Assembly: GCF_011040385.1 (NCBI RefSeq)
Contig: NZ_JAAIKB010000008.1
Location: forward strand, 207,038-271,037
Length of the DNA: 64,000 nt
Direction: 5' to 3'
Source: Falsiroseomonas algicola
GTDB taxonomy: Bacteria; Pseudomonadota; Alphaproteobacteria; Acetobacterales; Acetobacteraceae
Numbering within the stretch: position 1 is the first letter of the stretch; each line of letters opens with the position of its first letter. This document shows positions 54,361 to 62,590 of this stretch, one piece after another. Made by a program: the position numbers and the translations under genes. Below the pieces are notes generated by a model. That model saw nothing but the letters and a program-made list of their open reading frames with translations, was not told the DNA's origin and did no database searches.

Positions 54361-55557
54361 GTGCCGCGGGATATCGAGGACAAGGTCGGCGCTTTCGTGC
54401 CGGGACCCCGGGTTGAGATCGCCGGCGCGGCGGAGGGCCCCCTCGCCGGGCTCGACTTCGCGGTCAAGGATCTCTTCGACGTCGCCGGTGCCGGCACCGG
54501 CTACGGCAACCCCGACTGGGCGCGCACCCATGCGCCCGCCGCCGCCACCGCGCCCGTCGTGCTCTCCCTGCTCCAGGCCGGCGCCAGCCTGCGCGGCAAG
54601 ACCAAGACCGTCGAGCTTGCCTATGGCCTGACCGGCGAGAATGTCTGGCAGGGCACGCCCATCAACCCCGCGGCGCCGGACCGCTTCCCCGGCGGTTCCT
54701 CCTGCGGCTCCGCCGCCGCCACCGCGGCGGGCCTCGTTGATTTCGCGCTGGGCTCCGATACCGGCGGCTCGGTCCGGATCCCCGCCAGCTATTGCGGCCT
54801 GTTCGGCATCCGCCCCTCCTGGGGCGCGGTGAACCTGACCGGCGCCTGCCCGCTCGGTCCCAGCTTCGACACCGCCGGCTGGTTCGCCGCCCGCGCCTCC
54901 ATCCTGCGGCGGGTCGGCGAGGTGCTGCTGCCCGGCGGCGGCGAAGGCGCGCTCGGCCCGCTGCTCAAGGTGCAGGAAGCCTGGGTCAACGCCGTGCCGC
55001 AGACCGCGACGGCGCTGGTCCCGGCGCTGGCGGGGGCGGAGAAGGTGCTCGGCCCGGCGCTGTCCGTCCACATCGCGCCCGAAAGCCTCGACCAGCTTTT
55101 CGAGCATTTCCGCGCCGCCCAGGCGGAGGAAGCCTGGGCCAGCCTGGGGTCGTGGATCGAGGCGGTGAAGCCCGGCTTCGGCCCCGGCGTCGGCGAACGC
55201 TTCGCCGCCGCCAAGGCGACGGACCCCGCCCGCGCCGCCGCCGCCCGCGCCTTCCGCGACGTCTTCCGCACCCGCATCCGCGCGCTGCTGGCCGGCGGCG
55301 CGGTCCTCGCCTACCCGACCTCCCCCATCCCCGCGCCGCACCTCAACGCCAGCGCCGAGTCGCAGCAGGCGATCCGCGAACGCACCATGGGCGTCACCGC
55401 CATCGCGGGCCTGGCCGGCCTCTGCGAGGTGACGATCCCAGGTGCCAAGGTGGATGGCGCGCCGGTCGGCCTCTCGCTCGCCGCCGCGCCGGGCCGGGAC
55501 CGCGCGCTGCTGGCGGTGGCGGAGAAGGTGGCGGCGGTGCTCCACCTCCCCGTCTAA
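54361..55557 (+). CDS. Amidase signature family protein
   Basis: 398 residues. The Ser-cisSer-Lys triad is visible: Lys in AVKDLFDVAG, cis-Ser in GGSSCGSAAATAAG and the nucleophile Ser in LGSDTGGSVRIPASYCG. Length and the C-terminal layout (AYPTSPIPAPH) match small bacterial amidases of the AtzF/indoleacetamide hydrolase-like type. GTG 54361 is preceded by GGAGG six bases upstream; ATG 54346 in frame is the alternative. Substrate unknown. Confidence 0.92.
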   Translation: MPRDIEDKVGAFVPGPRVEIAGAAEGPLAGLDFAVKDLFDVAGAGTGYGNPDWARTHAPAAATAPVVLSLLQAGASLRGKTKTVELAYGLTGENVWQGTPINPAAPDRFPGGSSCGSAAATAAGLVDFALGSDTGGSVRIPASYCGLFGIRPSWGAVNLTGACPLGPSFDTAGWFAARASILRRVGEVLLPGGGEGALGPLLKVQEAWVNAVPQTATALVPALAGAEKVLGPALSVHIAPESLDQLFEHFRAAQAEEAWASLGSWIEAVKPGFGPGVGERFAAAKATDPARAAAARAFRDVFRTRIRALLAGGAVLAYPTSPIPAPHLNASAESQQAIRERTMGVTAIAGLAGLCEVTIPGAKVDGAPVGLSLAAAPGRDRALLAVAEKVAAVLHLPV

Positions 55558-55631
55558 AGCGTCACTTGCCGAGGGCGGGGGAGGCGCCTAATCCCCCCTC
55601 GACCTTCCGCGATGGGGTAAGTTCCGCCGCC

Positions 55632-56150
55632 ATGCTGATCCGTGACGCCAAGCCGGCCGACGTGCCGGCCATCACCGCCATCTACGCCCACCACGTCGCG
55701 GTCGGCACCGGCACCTTCGAGGAACAGCCCCCCACGGAAGCCGAGATGGCCGCCCGCGTGGCCAAGGTGCAGGACGCGGGCTGGGCCTGGCTGGTGGCGG
55801 AGCTCGATGGCACCGTCATGGGCTACGCCTATTTCAACCAGTTCCGCGACCGCTCCGCCTATCGCTTCGCGGCCGAGGATTCGATCTATGTCCGCGACGA
55901 CGTGCGCGGCCAGGGCGTGGGCAAGGCGCTGGTGGAAGCGCTGCTGGCCCGCGCCACGGATTGCGGCTTCCGCCAGATCTTCGCCGTGATCGGCGATTCG
56001 GAGAATGTCGGCTCCATCGGCCTGCATGTCTCGCTGGGCTTCCGCCAGGCGGGGGTGCTGAAGGCGGCCGGGCTGAAATTCGGCCGCTGGGTCGATGTGG
56101 TCTTCATGCAGCGGGCGCTGGGCGAGGGCGACCGCACCACGCCAGCCTGA
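55632..56150 (+). CDS. GNAT family N-acetyltransferase, phosphinothricin acetyltransferase-like
   Basis: 172 residues closely following the Pat/Bar/YncA subfamily: IRDAKPADVPAITAIYAHHV at the N-terminus, GTGTFEEQPPTEAEM, the acetyl-CoA loop VRDDVRGQGVGKALVEALL, and NVGSIGLHVSLGFRQAG. Such enzymes acetylate methionine sulfone/sulfoximine or similar amino acids. Substrate is inferred from the subfamily only. Confidence 0.92.
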   Translation: MLIRDAKPADVPAITAIYAHHVAVGTGTFEEQPPTEAEMAARVAKVQDAGWAWLVAELDGTVMGYAYFNQFRDRSAYRFAAEDSIYVRDDVRGQGVGKALVEALLARATDCGFRQIFAVIGDSENVGSIGLHVSLGFRQAGVLKAAGLKFGRWVDVVFMQRALGEGDRTTPA

Positions 56151-56153
56151 CCC

Positions 56154-56537
56154 CTACCGCAGGGTCGAGGCCAGCAGCACCAGCCCATCGAGTGCCCAGA
56201 GCACCAGCGCCACCGCCGCGACGCGCTCCGCATGCCAGATCAGGCGTTCGCGCATCACGGCGGCCATCATCTCGCTGCGGCGCCGGTCGGGCAGGTCATC
56301 CGCCTTCCCATGCCCGATCGCCAGCGCCCACAACTCGCTATGCCGCATGTTGCGACGCGGCGCGCGATGCGCCTGGATCAGCAGGCCGAGCAGCGTGGCC
56401 GCCGCCACCCAGGCCCCCACGCGCAGCGCCAAGGCGAGGTCGAAGGACAGCGCCAGCATCAGGGTCGCGGCCGCCAGGCCTGCGAATCCCAGGGCGCGGC
56501 GGATGACGTAGTCGGCCAGGGCGGTCAGTCGTTCCAT
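56154..56537 (-). CDS. Hypothetical membrane protein, 127 aa
   Basis: Not recognised. 127 residues: two or three hydrophobic helices near residues 16-35 and 40-54 and one at the C-terminus (about 105-123), with a polar basic loop (HRAPRRNMRHSELW and DLPDRRRSEMM) between. Its stop lies three bases from the convergent acetyltransferase stop. Sits downstream of the LuxO-like gene on the same strand, 119 bases apart. Confidence 0.65.
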   Translation of the reverse strand: MERLTALADYVIRRALGFAGLAAATLMLALSFDLALALRVGAWVAAATLLGLLIQAHRAPRRNMRHSELWALAIGHGKADDLPDRRRSEMMAAVMRERLIWHAERVAAVALVLWALDGLVLLASTLR

Positions 56538-56656
56538 GCCTCATGCTCCCCACCGGGCCATCTTGCCATGCCCGGTCCACCCGCCGTCCAGGGAGAAAAA
56601 TCCCGCGATGCGGCACGGCAAGTCTGGGCGCATGAGGCTGCCAAAGAGCTAACGAC

Positions 56657-58216
56657 CTAACCGGTTCCCTCCTCCGCCCGCCACGCCTGCAATTTGCGAT
56701 AGATGGTGGAAGGATTGATGCGGAGCACGGAGGCGGCGCGGGGCACGTCCTGCGCCACCTGGTCCAACGCCGCCAGGATGTAGCGCTTCTCCACCTCCGC
56801 CAGCGGCAAGAAATCCTCGATCCGCGCCGGGGGCGCCCAGGGGGCGGGCGGTGGCGCTTCCGGTTCAGGCTCCGGCCGCCGCGCCATCGCCGGTGGCGGT
56901 ACCTCCTCCACCGGCTCCGGCCAGGCCGTCGGCTCCAGCCGCGCCGATACCCAGGCCGCGGGCGGCGCCGCAACCGGCGGGGGCGGCGGCGCTGGCGGTG
57001 CCGCCATGGGCATGGACACCGGCGCGCGGCCCGACCCCGTCCGCAGCAGCATGGGCGGCAGCATCGCCGCCTCCACGCGCTCCCCCTCATGCAGCACGAC
57101 GATGTTGCGGATCACGTTCTGCAGCTGCCGGACATTGCCCGGCCAGGGATAGGCCATCAGCGCCGCCTCGGCCTCCCGCGTGAAGGCGCGGAAGCGCTTG
57201 CCTTCCTCCTTCGCGAAGGCGGCCAGGAAGTGCCGCGCCACCAGGGCCACGTCCGCCCCCCGGGCGCGCAGCGGCGGCATCTCCACCGGCACGACGTAAA
57301 GGCGGTAGTAGAGGTCCTCCCGGAACCGCCCGGCCTCCACCTCCGCCCAGGGGTCGCGGTTGGTGGCGGAGACGAAGCGCACATCCACCTTCTCGGGGCG
57401 GGAGGCGCCGACGGGCTGGAAGCTGCCGGTCTGCACGAAGCGCAGCAGCTTCACCTGCATGTCGAGCGGCAATTCGCCGATCTCGTCCAGGAACAGCGTG
57501 CCGCCATCGGCCATGCGGGCCGCGCCGGGGCGGTTCTCCGTCGCCCCGCTGAAGGCGCCCTTCACATGGCCGAAGATCTCGCTCTCCAGCAGGTCGCGCG
57601 GGATGGCGCCGCAGTTGAGCGCGATGAAGGGCCCGGCGCGGCGGGGGCTGGCGCGGTGCACGGCTTCCGCCGCCAGCTCCTTGCCGGTGCCGCTCTCCCC
57701 CGTGATGAAGACATTGGCGCGGCTGGCCGCGACGCTCTCGATGGTGCGGTAGACCGCCTGCATGGCGGGGGAGGCGCCGATGAAGCCGAAGAAGCGGTCG
57801 CGCGACAGCTGCGCCTTCACTTCCCGCAGCTCGGTCGCCAGCGCGCGCTTCTCCAGCGCGTTCTGCAACGTCACCGTCAGGCGCGTCTTGGCGTAGGGCT
57901 TGACGATGAAGTCGACCGCGCCCTCGCGCATCGCCTCCACCGCATGGTTCACGCTGCCATGCGCGGTGACGACGATGATCGCGGTCTCGATGCCCGCGGC
58001 GCGCAGCCGGCGCATCGCCTCGAAGCCCGAGAAGTCGGGCAGCTCGATATCCATCAGGATGGCATCGGGCCGCCAGGCCAGCGTCTGTTCCACCGCCGCC
58101 GTGCCGGTCTCCGCGACCCGGATCTCATGCCCGAGGTCGCGCAGCAGCGCGCGGGCAACCTCGGCCTGGGTGGGCGTATCCTCGACGATCAGGACGCGCG
58201 CGGCGGCCCCGGGCAT
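56657..58216 (-). CDS. Sigma-54-dependent response regulator, LuxO-like
   Basis: 519 residues: receiver with phospho-Asp56 in [14 protein letters not shown]+ domain with Walker A GESGTGK (173-179), the sigma-54 contact loop GAFSGA (220-225, where most have GAFTGA) and Walker B LFLDEIGE; an alanine/proline-rich linker (about 395-465); and a Fis-type HTH (about 476-513). The AAA+ part strongly resembles LuxO ([34 protein letters not shown] in pieces, [16 protein letters not shown]). Six bases after an Hpt protein gene, a LuxU-LuxO arrangement. Confidence 0.93.
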   Translation of the reverse strand: MPGAAARVLIVEDTPTQAEVARALLRDLGHEIRVAETGTAAVEQTLAWRPDAILMDIELPDFSGFEAMRRLRAAGIETAIIVVTAHGSVNHAVEAMREGAVDFIVKPYAKTRLTVTLQNALEKRALATELREVKAQLSRDRFFGFIGASPAMQAVYRTIESVAASRANVFITGESGTGKELAAEAVHRASPRRAGPFIALNCGAIPRDLLESEIFGHVKGAFSGATENRPGAARMADGGTLFLDEIGELPLDMQVKLLRFVQTGSFQPVGASRPEKVDVRFVSATNRDPWAEVEAGRFREDLYYRLYVVPVEMPPLRARGADVALVARHFLAAFAKEEGKRFRAFTREAEAALMAYPWPGNVRQLQNVIRNIVVLHEGERVEAAMLPPMLLRTGSGRAPVSMPMAAPPAPPPPPVAAPPAAWVSARLEPTAWPEPVEEVPPPAMARRPEPEPEAPPPAPWAPPARIEDFLPLAEVEKRYILAALDQVAQDVPRAASVLRINPSTIYRKLQAWRAEEGTG

Positions 58217-58222
58217 CGAAGC

Positions 58223-58642
58223 CTAGAAGGCGCCCGGAGGATTGTCGGCCAGCGCGGCGAGTTCGGCCAGCGCGGCCCGCGCCTCATGCTGCACATGCAG
58301 CGCGATGGTGCGCGGATCGACCTGCGCGCGGTGGTCCATGCCGAGCCGCGCGACATGCTCCAGCCGCCGCGCGCCCACGGCCGCCGCGGCGCCCGCCAGG
58401 CTGTGCGCGGCACGGCGATAGCCATCCTGGTCGCCGCTGGCGACGGCGGCTTCCAGCTGCCGGGCGAGGCGGCCGAGGTCATCCTCGAAGGTCCGCACGA
58501 TGCGCACGAAATCCTCGAGCGGCAGCTCGGAGGCCAGTTGGCCGGCAATGTCGGGGTCGATCGCGCTCACCTCGAACCTGTGGCACTCCGCGACAAGCCG
58601 GTCAACGACCTGCATGGCCGGAAAGGCGATCGTTGCCTGCAT
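58223..58642 (-). CDS. Hpt domain phosphotransfer protein, LuxU-like
   Basis: 139 residues; the four-helix Hpt domain occupies about 35-130 with the phospho-acceptor His in RRAAHSLAGAAAAVG (about residue 85), the H-x-L-x-G form of phosphotransfer proteins. It sits immediately upstream of the LuxO-like regulator, so it is its likely phosphodonor. The sensor kinase is not in the window. ATG 58642 lies two bases after the stop of the glycosyltransferase gene. Confidence 0.85.
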   Translation of the reverse strand: MQATIAFPAMQVVDRLVAECHRFEVSAIDPDIAGQLASELPLEDFVRIVRTFEDDLGRLARQLEAAVASGDQDGYRRAAHSLAGAAAAVGARRLEHVARLGMDHRAQVDPRTIALHVQHEARAALAELAALADNPPGAF

Positions 58643-58644
58643 GG

Positions 58645-59595
58645 TCAGGCCCCCCGCTGGGCGAGGGCCGGCTGGCGGCCGCGGAACAGGTCGAGTGCCG
58701 CGGCGCGCGCGGTCTCCCGCCGCGGCTGGCTGGCGAAAGCGGACAGCCGCAGCAACGCCGCCTGCATGCGCCGGCCGGCCAGGGCCGCGCCATCCGCCTC
58801 CAGCGCCAGCTGGTTGCTGCGGCAGGCCCGCGGGGCGTCCTGGTCCAGCATCCGCGCCGGCGCGGCATAGGCTTCCGCCACCTGGCGGCGCGCCACCCGG
58901 CGCAGCCACGTCTCATGGCCATCGGGGTCGATCACCCGCACTAGGCGATCCGACAGCGGCTGCGGCAGGCAGCCCACCGGCCCGCAGGCCGCGAGATGCA
59001 GCCAGAGGTCCCAATCCTCCGCCCGGCGGAGTTGTTCGTTGAAGCCGCCGACCGCGCGCAGCAACGCCGTGCTGGCCATGACGGTGGAGGTCGCCACCAC
59101 CGGCTCCGCATAGATCTGCGCCTGCGCGTCGCGGTCCAGCACGAAGCCTTCCCGGCGCATGGCGTGGCGGGCGGCGAAGGCGGCGCAGCGCGCGAGGCCG
59201 CCGGCAAGCGCCGCGCCATCCTCCGCGAAGCGGCGATGGTCGGTGAAGGAGAAGGCGAGGTCCGGATACAGCCGGTGAAGTTCGAGTTGCGCCGCGATCT
59301 TGCCCCGGCGCCAGCGGTCATCGGCATCGAGGAAGGCGATCAGCGGCGCCTGAGCGGCCTCGATCCCCCGGTTGCGGGCGGCGGCCGGCCCCTCCCCGCC
59401 CGAGGCCAGCGGCCGGATGCGGCTGTCGGACCGCGCGATGCTGCGGAGGTAGTCGCCCGTCCCGTCGGTGGAGCCGTCATCCACCACCAGCACCTCGATA
59501 TCCGCCCGCCCGCCGAGGGAGGCGATGGCGCCCGGCAGCCAGCGCAGCGCATTGCGGGCGGGGATGACGACGCTGAGCCTGGGGGTTGCGGACAC
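58645..59595 (-). CDS. Glycosyltransferase family 2
   Basis: 316 residues. GT-A fold: LSVVIPARNALRWLPGAIASL, VVDDGSTDGTGDYL, AARNRGIEAAQAPLIAFLDADD (the DxD metal motif) and the acceptor region RAEDWDLWLHLAA. It transfers a sugar from a nucleotide donor, likely to a polysaccharide or glycoprotein. GTG 59595 follows GAGAGG; the longer frame upstream has no family similarity and covers the intergenic hairpins. First gene of the GT2-Hpt-LuxO-like run. Confidence 0.9.
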   Translation of the reverse strand: MSATPRLSVVIPARNALRWLPGAIASLGGRADIEVLVVDDGSTDGTGDYLRSIARSDSRIRPLASGGEGPAAARNRGIEAAQAPLIAFLDADDRWRRGKIAAQLELHRLYPDLAFSFTDHRRFAEDGAALAGGLARCAAFAARHAMRREGFVLDRDAQAQIYAEPVVATSTVMASTALLRAVGGFNEQLRRAEDWDLWLHLAACGPVGCLPQPLSDRLVRVIDPDGHETWLRRVARRQVAEAYAAPARMLDQDAPRACRSNQLALEADGAALAGRRMQAALLRLSAFASQPRRETARAAALDLFRGRQPALAQRGA

Positions 59596-59697
59596 GGGCG
59601 CCTCTCGAACTGCATCGCGGCGGACCGGGACGGGGCCGCCTGAGGGGGTGAGTGCAGGGCGCGTGCCGGCAGGGCGCGTTGCAGAATGCGAGTGGCC

Positions 59698-59754
59698 CGG
59701 GGGGAGCGCTGCTCCCCCCGATACCCCCCTCGCCAGGGTCCGGGCGGACCCTGG
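59698..59754 (+). repeat. Double-hairpin element, copy D
   Basis: Hairpin 1 CGGGGGGAGC (59698-59707), loop GCT, GCTCCCCCCG (59711-59720); spacer ATACCCCCCTCG; hairpin 2 CCAGGGTCC (59733-59741), loop GGGC, GGACCCTGG (59746-59754), then ACCGGC. Same order as copies A and C. Confidence 0.75.
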
Positions 59755-59792
59755 ACCGGCAGGTTTTGGCGCAAAATCAAACTGATGACGGC

Positions 59793-59848
59793 CCAGGCCC
59801 GTCTCGGGCCTGGCGGATGGGGTCTGGGGAAGGCAGCGCCTTCCCCAG
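59793..59848 (-). repeat. Double-hairpin element, copy E (inverted)
   Basis: Read on the minus strand: hairpin 1 CTGGGGAAGGC, loop GCT, GCCTTCCCCAG (59848-59838 and 59834-59824); spacer ACCCCATCCG; hairpin 2 CCAGGCCCG, loop AGA, CGGGCCTGG (59813-59805 and 59801-59793), then GCCGTC. It faces copy D. Confidence 0.75.
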
Positions 59849-59911
59849 CGGCACACCTCCTGCAACGCCTGGCCCGGCGCAGCCCCCCACCGCGCCCGAG
59901 GAGTCCGAACC

Positions 59912-61021
59912 ATGCCGTTCGACGCCATGCCCGAGGGCCCGGCCACCGCCCCCGCACCCCTGCTCTGGGTCCTGCCCGCAAAATGCGAGGCGCCCGCCGA
60001 GATCGCCGCCCTCCGCCGCCTCGGCCTCACGGTCGTCCCCTTCGTGGTGGAGCACGACGCCCCTCCCGCCGCCCTGCCGCGCAATCCCCTCGCTTTGGCC
60101 CGGGCCACGCGCATCGCCTTCGCAAGCCGCGACCTGCCGGCGCGGGAGGCGCTGCGCCGGGGTGCGCGCATCGCCGCCGCCTTCCAGGCCTGGGGCTGCG
60201 GCGCCATCCATGTCGCGGGGGACGGCGCCACCACCACCGCCGCGCTGACCGGGGCGAAGCTGGCCGGGGCGCCCATCTCCGTGGTGGCCGAGCCCGGTTT
60301 CGCTGCGGCGCCGGCACTGCGCGCGGCGGACATCGTCTTCGCGACCGGCGCCGCGATGGCGGAGGAACTGCGCGCCCTCGCGCCGGCCACGCCGCTCCGC
60401 ATCCTGCCGCCCGCCATCGCCTGGCCGGCGCCCTGGGCCACCAGCGGCGCCGCGCCCGCGGATTGCAACGGCCGCCTGCTCTGCCTGGATCCGATGGCGG
60501 GGGGCGCGGGCGTGCCGACGCTGCTCGCCGCCCTCGCCAGCCTCCCGCCCGGCCAGCGGCCGGTCGTGGATCTGATCGGCAGCGGCCCGCTGTTCGACGC
60601 CTGGCGGGCGGAGGCGCTGGAGCGCGGCGTCTCCGACCAGGCGCGCTTTCTCGGCGCGCGGAGCCCCGGTTGGCTGGCGACGGAGGGTCCGCGCTACCTC
60701 GGCTTCATCGCCGCGGCGGGTTCGGTGGAGGATTCGCTGCGGGCCATGGTCCTGACGCTGCCCGTCATCGGCCCGGCCACGGCCGGGATGCGGGAGGTGG
60801 TGGCCGCGGATTGCGGGCATCTGGTGCCGCCAGGCGATGCGCAGGCCCTGGCCCGGGCGCTGCGCTGGCTGGCGATCCTGCCGCAGGACCAGCGCCTGCT
60901 GCTGGGCGAGGCCGGGCGGGACCGCGTGCTGGGCCGCCACACCATGGCGACGCGCGCCGCGGCGCTCGCCCGCGGCCTGGCACCGCTGCTGGCCGGGGCC
61001 GCGGCGCGGCTGGCTGCATAA
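59912..61021 (+). CDS. Glycosyltransferase (GT4/GT1-like, GT-B fold)
   Basis: 369 residues with two Rossmann-like halves. The C-terminal half shows the GT-B donor-site layout: GRLLCLDPMAGGAGVPTLLAAL, VVDLIGSGPLFDAWRAEA, ARFLGARSP, and a PATAGMREVVAADCGHLVPPGD segment corresponding to the EGxxxxxxE region of GT4, although the first Glu is replaced. Probably involved in surface polysaccharide synthesis together with the divergent GT2. ATG 59912 is the first plausible start. Confidence 0.78.
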   Translation: MPFDAMPEGPATAPAPLLWVLPAKCEAPAEIAALRRLGLTVVPFVVEHDAPPAALPRNPLALARATRIAFASRDLPAREALRRGARIAAAFQAWGCGAIHVAGDGATTTAALTGAKLAGAPISVVAEPGFAAAPALRAADIVFATGAAMAEELRALAPATPLRILPPAIAWPAPWATSGAAPADCNGRLLCLDPMAGGAGVPTLLAALASLPPGQRPVVDLIGSGPLFDAWRAEALERGVSDQARFLGARSPGWLATEGPRYLGFIAAAGSVEDSLRAMVLTLPVIGPATAGMREVVAADCGHLVPPGDAQALARALRWLAILPQDQRLLLGEAGRDRVLGRHTMATRAAALARGLAPLLAGAAARLAA

Positions 61022-61052
61022 ACGCCAGCGGACCGGTCACTTGCCCGGACCC

Positions 61053-61119
61053 GCTTCACGGCACATGCCGCGAAGCGCCGGCGCCTGGGGGCCTTGTCGC
61101 GTCAGCGAAAAGGTCGCTG
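61053..61119. terminator. Hairpins between convergent glycosyltransferase and SYLF genes
   Basis: GCTTC...GAAGC (61053-61057, 61072-61076, extended by CGGC/GCCG across one mismatch) and CAGCGA/TCGCTG (61103-61108, 61114-61119) lie in the 105-base convergent gap. Likely terminators; neither is followed by a clear T-run. Confidence 0.4.
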
Positions 61120-61126
61120 GCAGAAG

Positions 61127-61801
61127 CTACTGCCGCGCGCCGAAGCGCAGCAGCATGGCGCGCAGCGGGTCGGAGCCCGGGTTGTGCGCCTCCATCGCCA
61201 TCACGATCTGCCGCGCCGAATACTGGCGGCCGTAATAGGCCTGCGCGGCTTCCGGCCGGTAGGACAGCACGGAGCCGGAGAGCGAGATGCCCGCGAACAG
61301 CCCGCGGGACCGCGCGACGGCGACGATGTCCGCCCCCGCCGCCGCCGTGGTGCTGCCCTGGATGCCGCCGCCGATCGTCGCCAGCGCGACGGAGGCATCG
61401 GCGCCCACCTTGAACTGGCTGTCCATCACGGCGCCCAGGCCGCGATCCGTCATGATCATCATGATGACCATGGCGTCCTGCACGCCGATCTGAAGGCCCA
61501 CACTGCCCGACCCCACGGTGTAGAAGGCCGGCGAGGACCAGGACCCTGCGCCATCCCGCCCGACCAGCACGCAGGACCCGCCCTCGCCACCCAGGATGAA
61601 GCCGGCGCGGAACAGCCGGGGGCAGACCATCACGGCGCGGGACCGGCGCAGGAAGTTCAGCGCATCCGCCGTGTTCTCCCCGGTCGACATCAGTTCCTGC
61701 ACGGCGAGCGTCGCGCGATCGACCAGGGCCTGCTCCTCCTGCTGCGCGGCCGCGGGCAGAGCGACCAGCAGGCTGAGTGCCACGATGATGCCACGGAGCA
61801 T
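61127..61801 (-). CDS. SYLF (Ysc84-like) lipid-binding domain protein
   Basis: 224 residues: signal peptide (LRGIIVALSLLVALPAAAQ) and a SYLF domain. Landmarks are SRAVMVCPRLFRAGFILGGEGG, FYTVGSGSVGLQIGVQ and a late SRGLFAGISLSGSVLS. The fold binds phosphoinositide-like or other lipids in eukaryotes; the bacterial periplasmic members are uncharacterised. Monocistronic. Confidence 0.9.
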   Translation of the reverse strand: MLRGIIVALSLLVALPAAAQQEEQALVDRATLAVQELMSTGENTADALNFLRRSRAVMVCPRLFRAGFILGGEGGSCVLVGRDGAGSWSSPAFYTVGSGSVGLQIGVQDAMVIMMIMTDRGLGAVMDSQFKVGADASVALATIGGGIQGSTTAAAGADIVAVARSRGLFAGISLSGSVLSYRPEAAQAYYGRQYSARQIVMAMEAHNPGSDPLRAMLLRFGARQ

Positions 61802-61916
61802 GAACGACCTCCTGCAACCCTATGAGGGTCCAGCTTCTACTCGCCCGCGACTCGGGTGTCCAAGGGCAAGCTGTGGCGTCCGTGGGGCATTGTGAAGGCG
61901 CCCCGCCCGGCCAGGG

Positions 61917-62549
61917 CTACGCGGCCACGGGGGTGAAGGGTTCCTCGTTCACCGCCGCCACGCGCCACGCATCCCCCTGCTTTTCCAGGCGGGTCAGGGA
62001 CAGGTTCTTGATGGAGAAGATCAGCGCCTGGTGCGGCGTCAGCCCCATGGCATGGGCGATGGAGGCGCGGATCGACCCGCCATGGGCCACGATCACGATA
62101 TCGCCGCCCGGCGTCTCCGCCGCCAGCCGTTCCAGCACCGGCGCCACCCTGGCCCGCATATCCTCGAAGGACTCGCCGCCGGGTGGCTTCTCCTCCGCCG
62201 CATGCGGCCAGAAGGGGTGGGGCGGGTGGCGGATCTTCTCCGCGAAGGCCTCATGCGACAGCCCCTGCCATTCGCCCAGGAACTGCTCCGCCAGGTCCGG
62301 CTCCGTCTGCAGCGGCGCTTCCGGATAGCCCGCGGCGAAGATGGCGGCCGCGGTGGCGCGGGTGCGGGACAGGTTCGTCACCACCCAGCGCGCCCCGGCC
62401 GGCAGCCGCGCCGCCAGCCAGCGATAGGCCAGCGCTTCCTGCTGGAGCGCCAGGTCACACAGCGCGACATCCATGCTGCCATAGATCAGCGCGCGGGCGG
62501 AGGGTTCGACCAGCGCATGCCGGACGAGGAAGATGCGGGTATTCGTCAC
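61917..62549 (-). CDS. Histidine phosphatase family protein
   Basis: 210 residues of the phosphoglycerate mutase/CobC-like histidine phosphatase clan. The catalytic His is in FLVRHALVEP (RHA replaces the usual RHG), SRTRATAAAIF carries the second Arg, LAEQFLGEWQGLS the Glu, and IVIVAHGGSIRA the second His. It may hydrolyse a phosphorylated small molecule (including alpha-ribazole phosphate, as CobC does), but this cannot be fixed. Start is GTG 62549. Confidence 0.9.
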   Translation of the reverse strand: MTNTRIFLVRHALVEPSARALIYGSMDVALCDLALQQEALAYRWLAARLPAGARWVVTNLSRTRATAAAIFAAGYPEAPLQTEPDLAEQFLGEWQGLSHEAFAEKIRHPPHPFWPHAAEEKPPGGESFEDMRARVAPVLERLAAETPGGDIVIVAHGGSIRASIAHAMGLTPHQALIFSIKNLSLTRLEKQGDAWRVAAVNEEPFTPVAA

Positions 62550-62590
62550 GCCGCCGGTCTAGCGCCGGGTATCGCGCGCCGGAAGGCCCC

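Larger units (their letters stand above)
59596..59911. other. Intergenic region with two facing double-hairpin elements
   Basis: This 316-base gap lies between divergent glycosyltransferase genes. It holds element copies D and E in opposite orientation with 38 bases between their outer stems (59755-59792). I see no open reading frame with coding character and no clear sigma-70 promoter; both genes must be driven from here, so the hairpins would lie in leader or promoter DNA. Confidence 0.6.

Noticed and set aside
57089..58870. A 593-codon plus-strand frame opposite the LuxO-like and Hpt genes
   Set aside because: Antisense of two genes with complete domains; no independent support.
59596..60468. 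N-terminal extension of the GT2 protein (open frame continues to 60468)
   Set aside because: The extension crosses the intergenic hairpins and the opposite glycosyltransferase gene, has no family similarity, and GTG 59595 has its own ribosome site.
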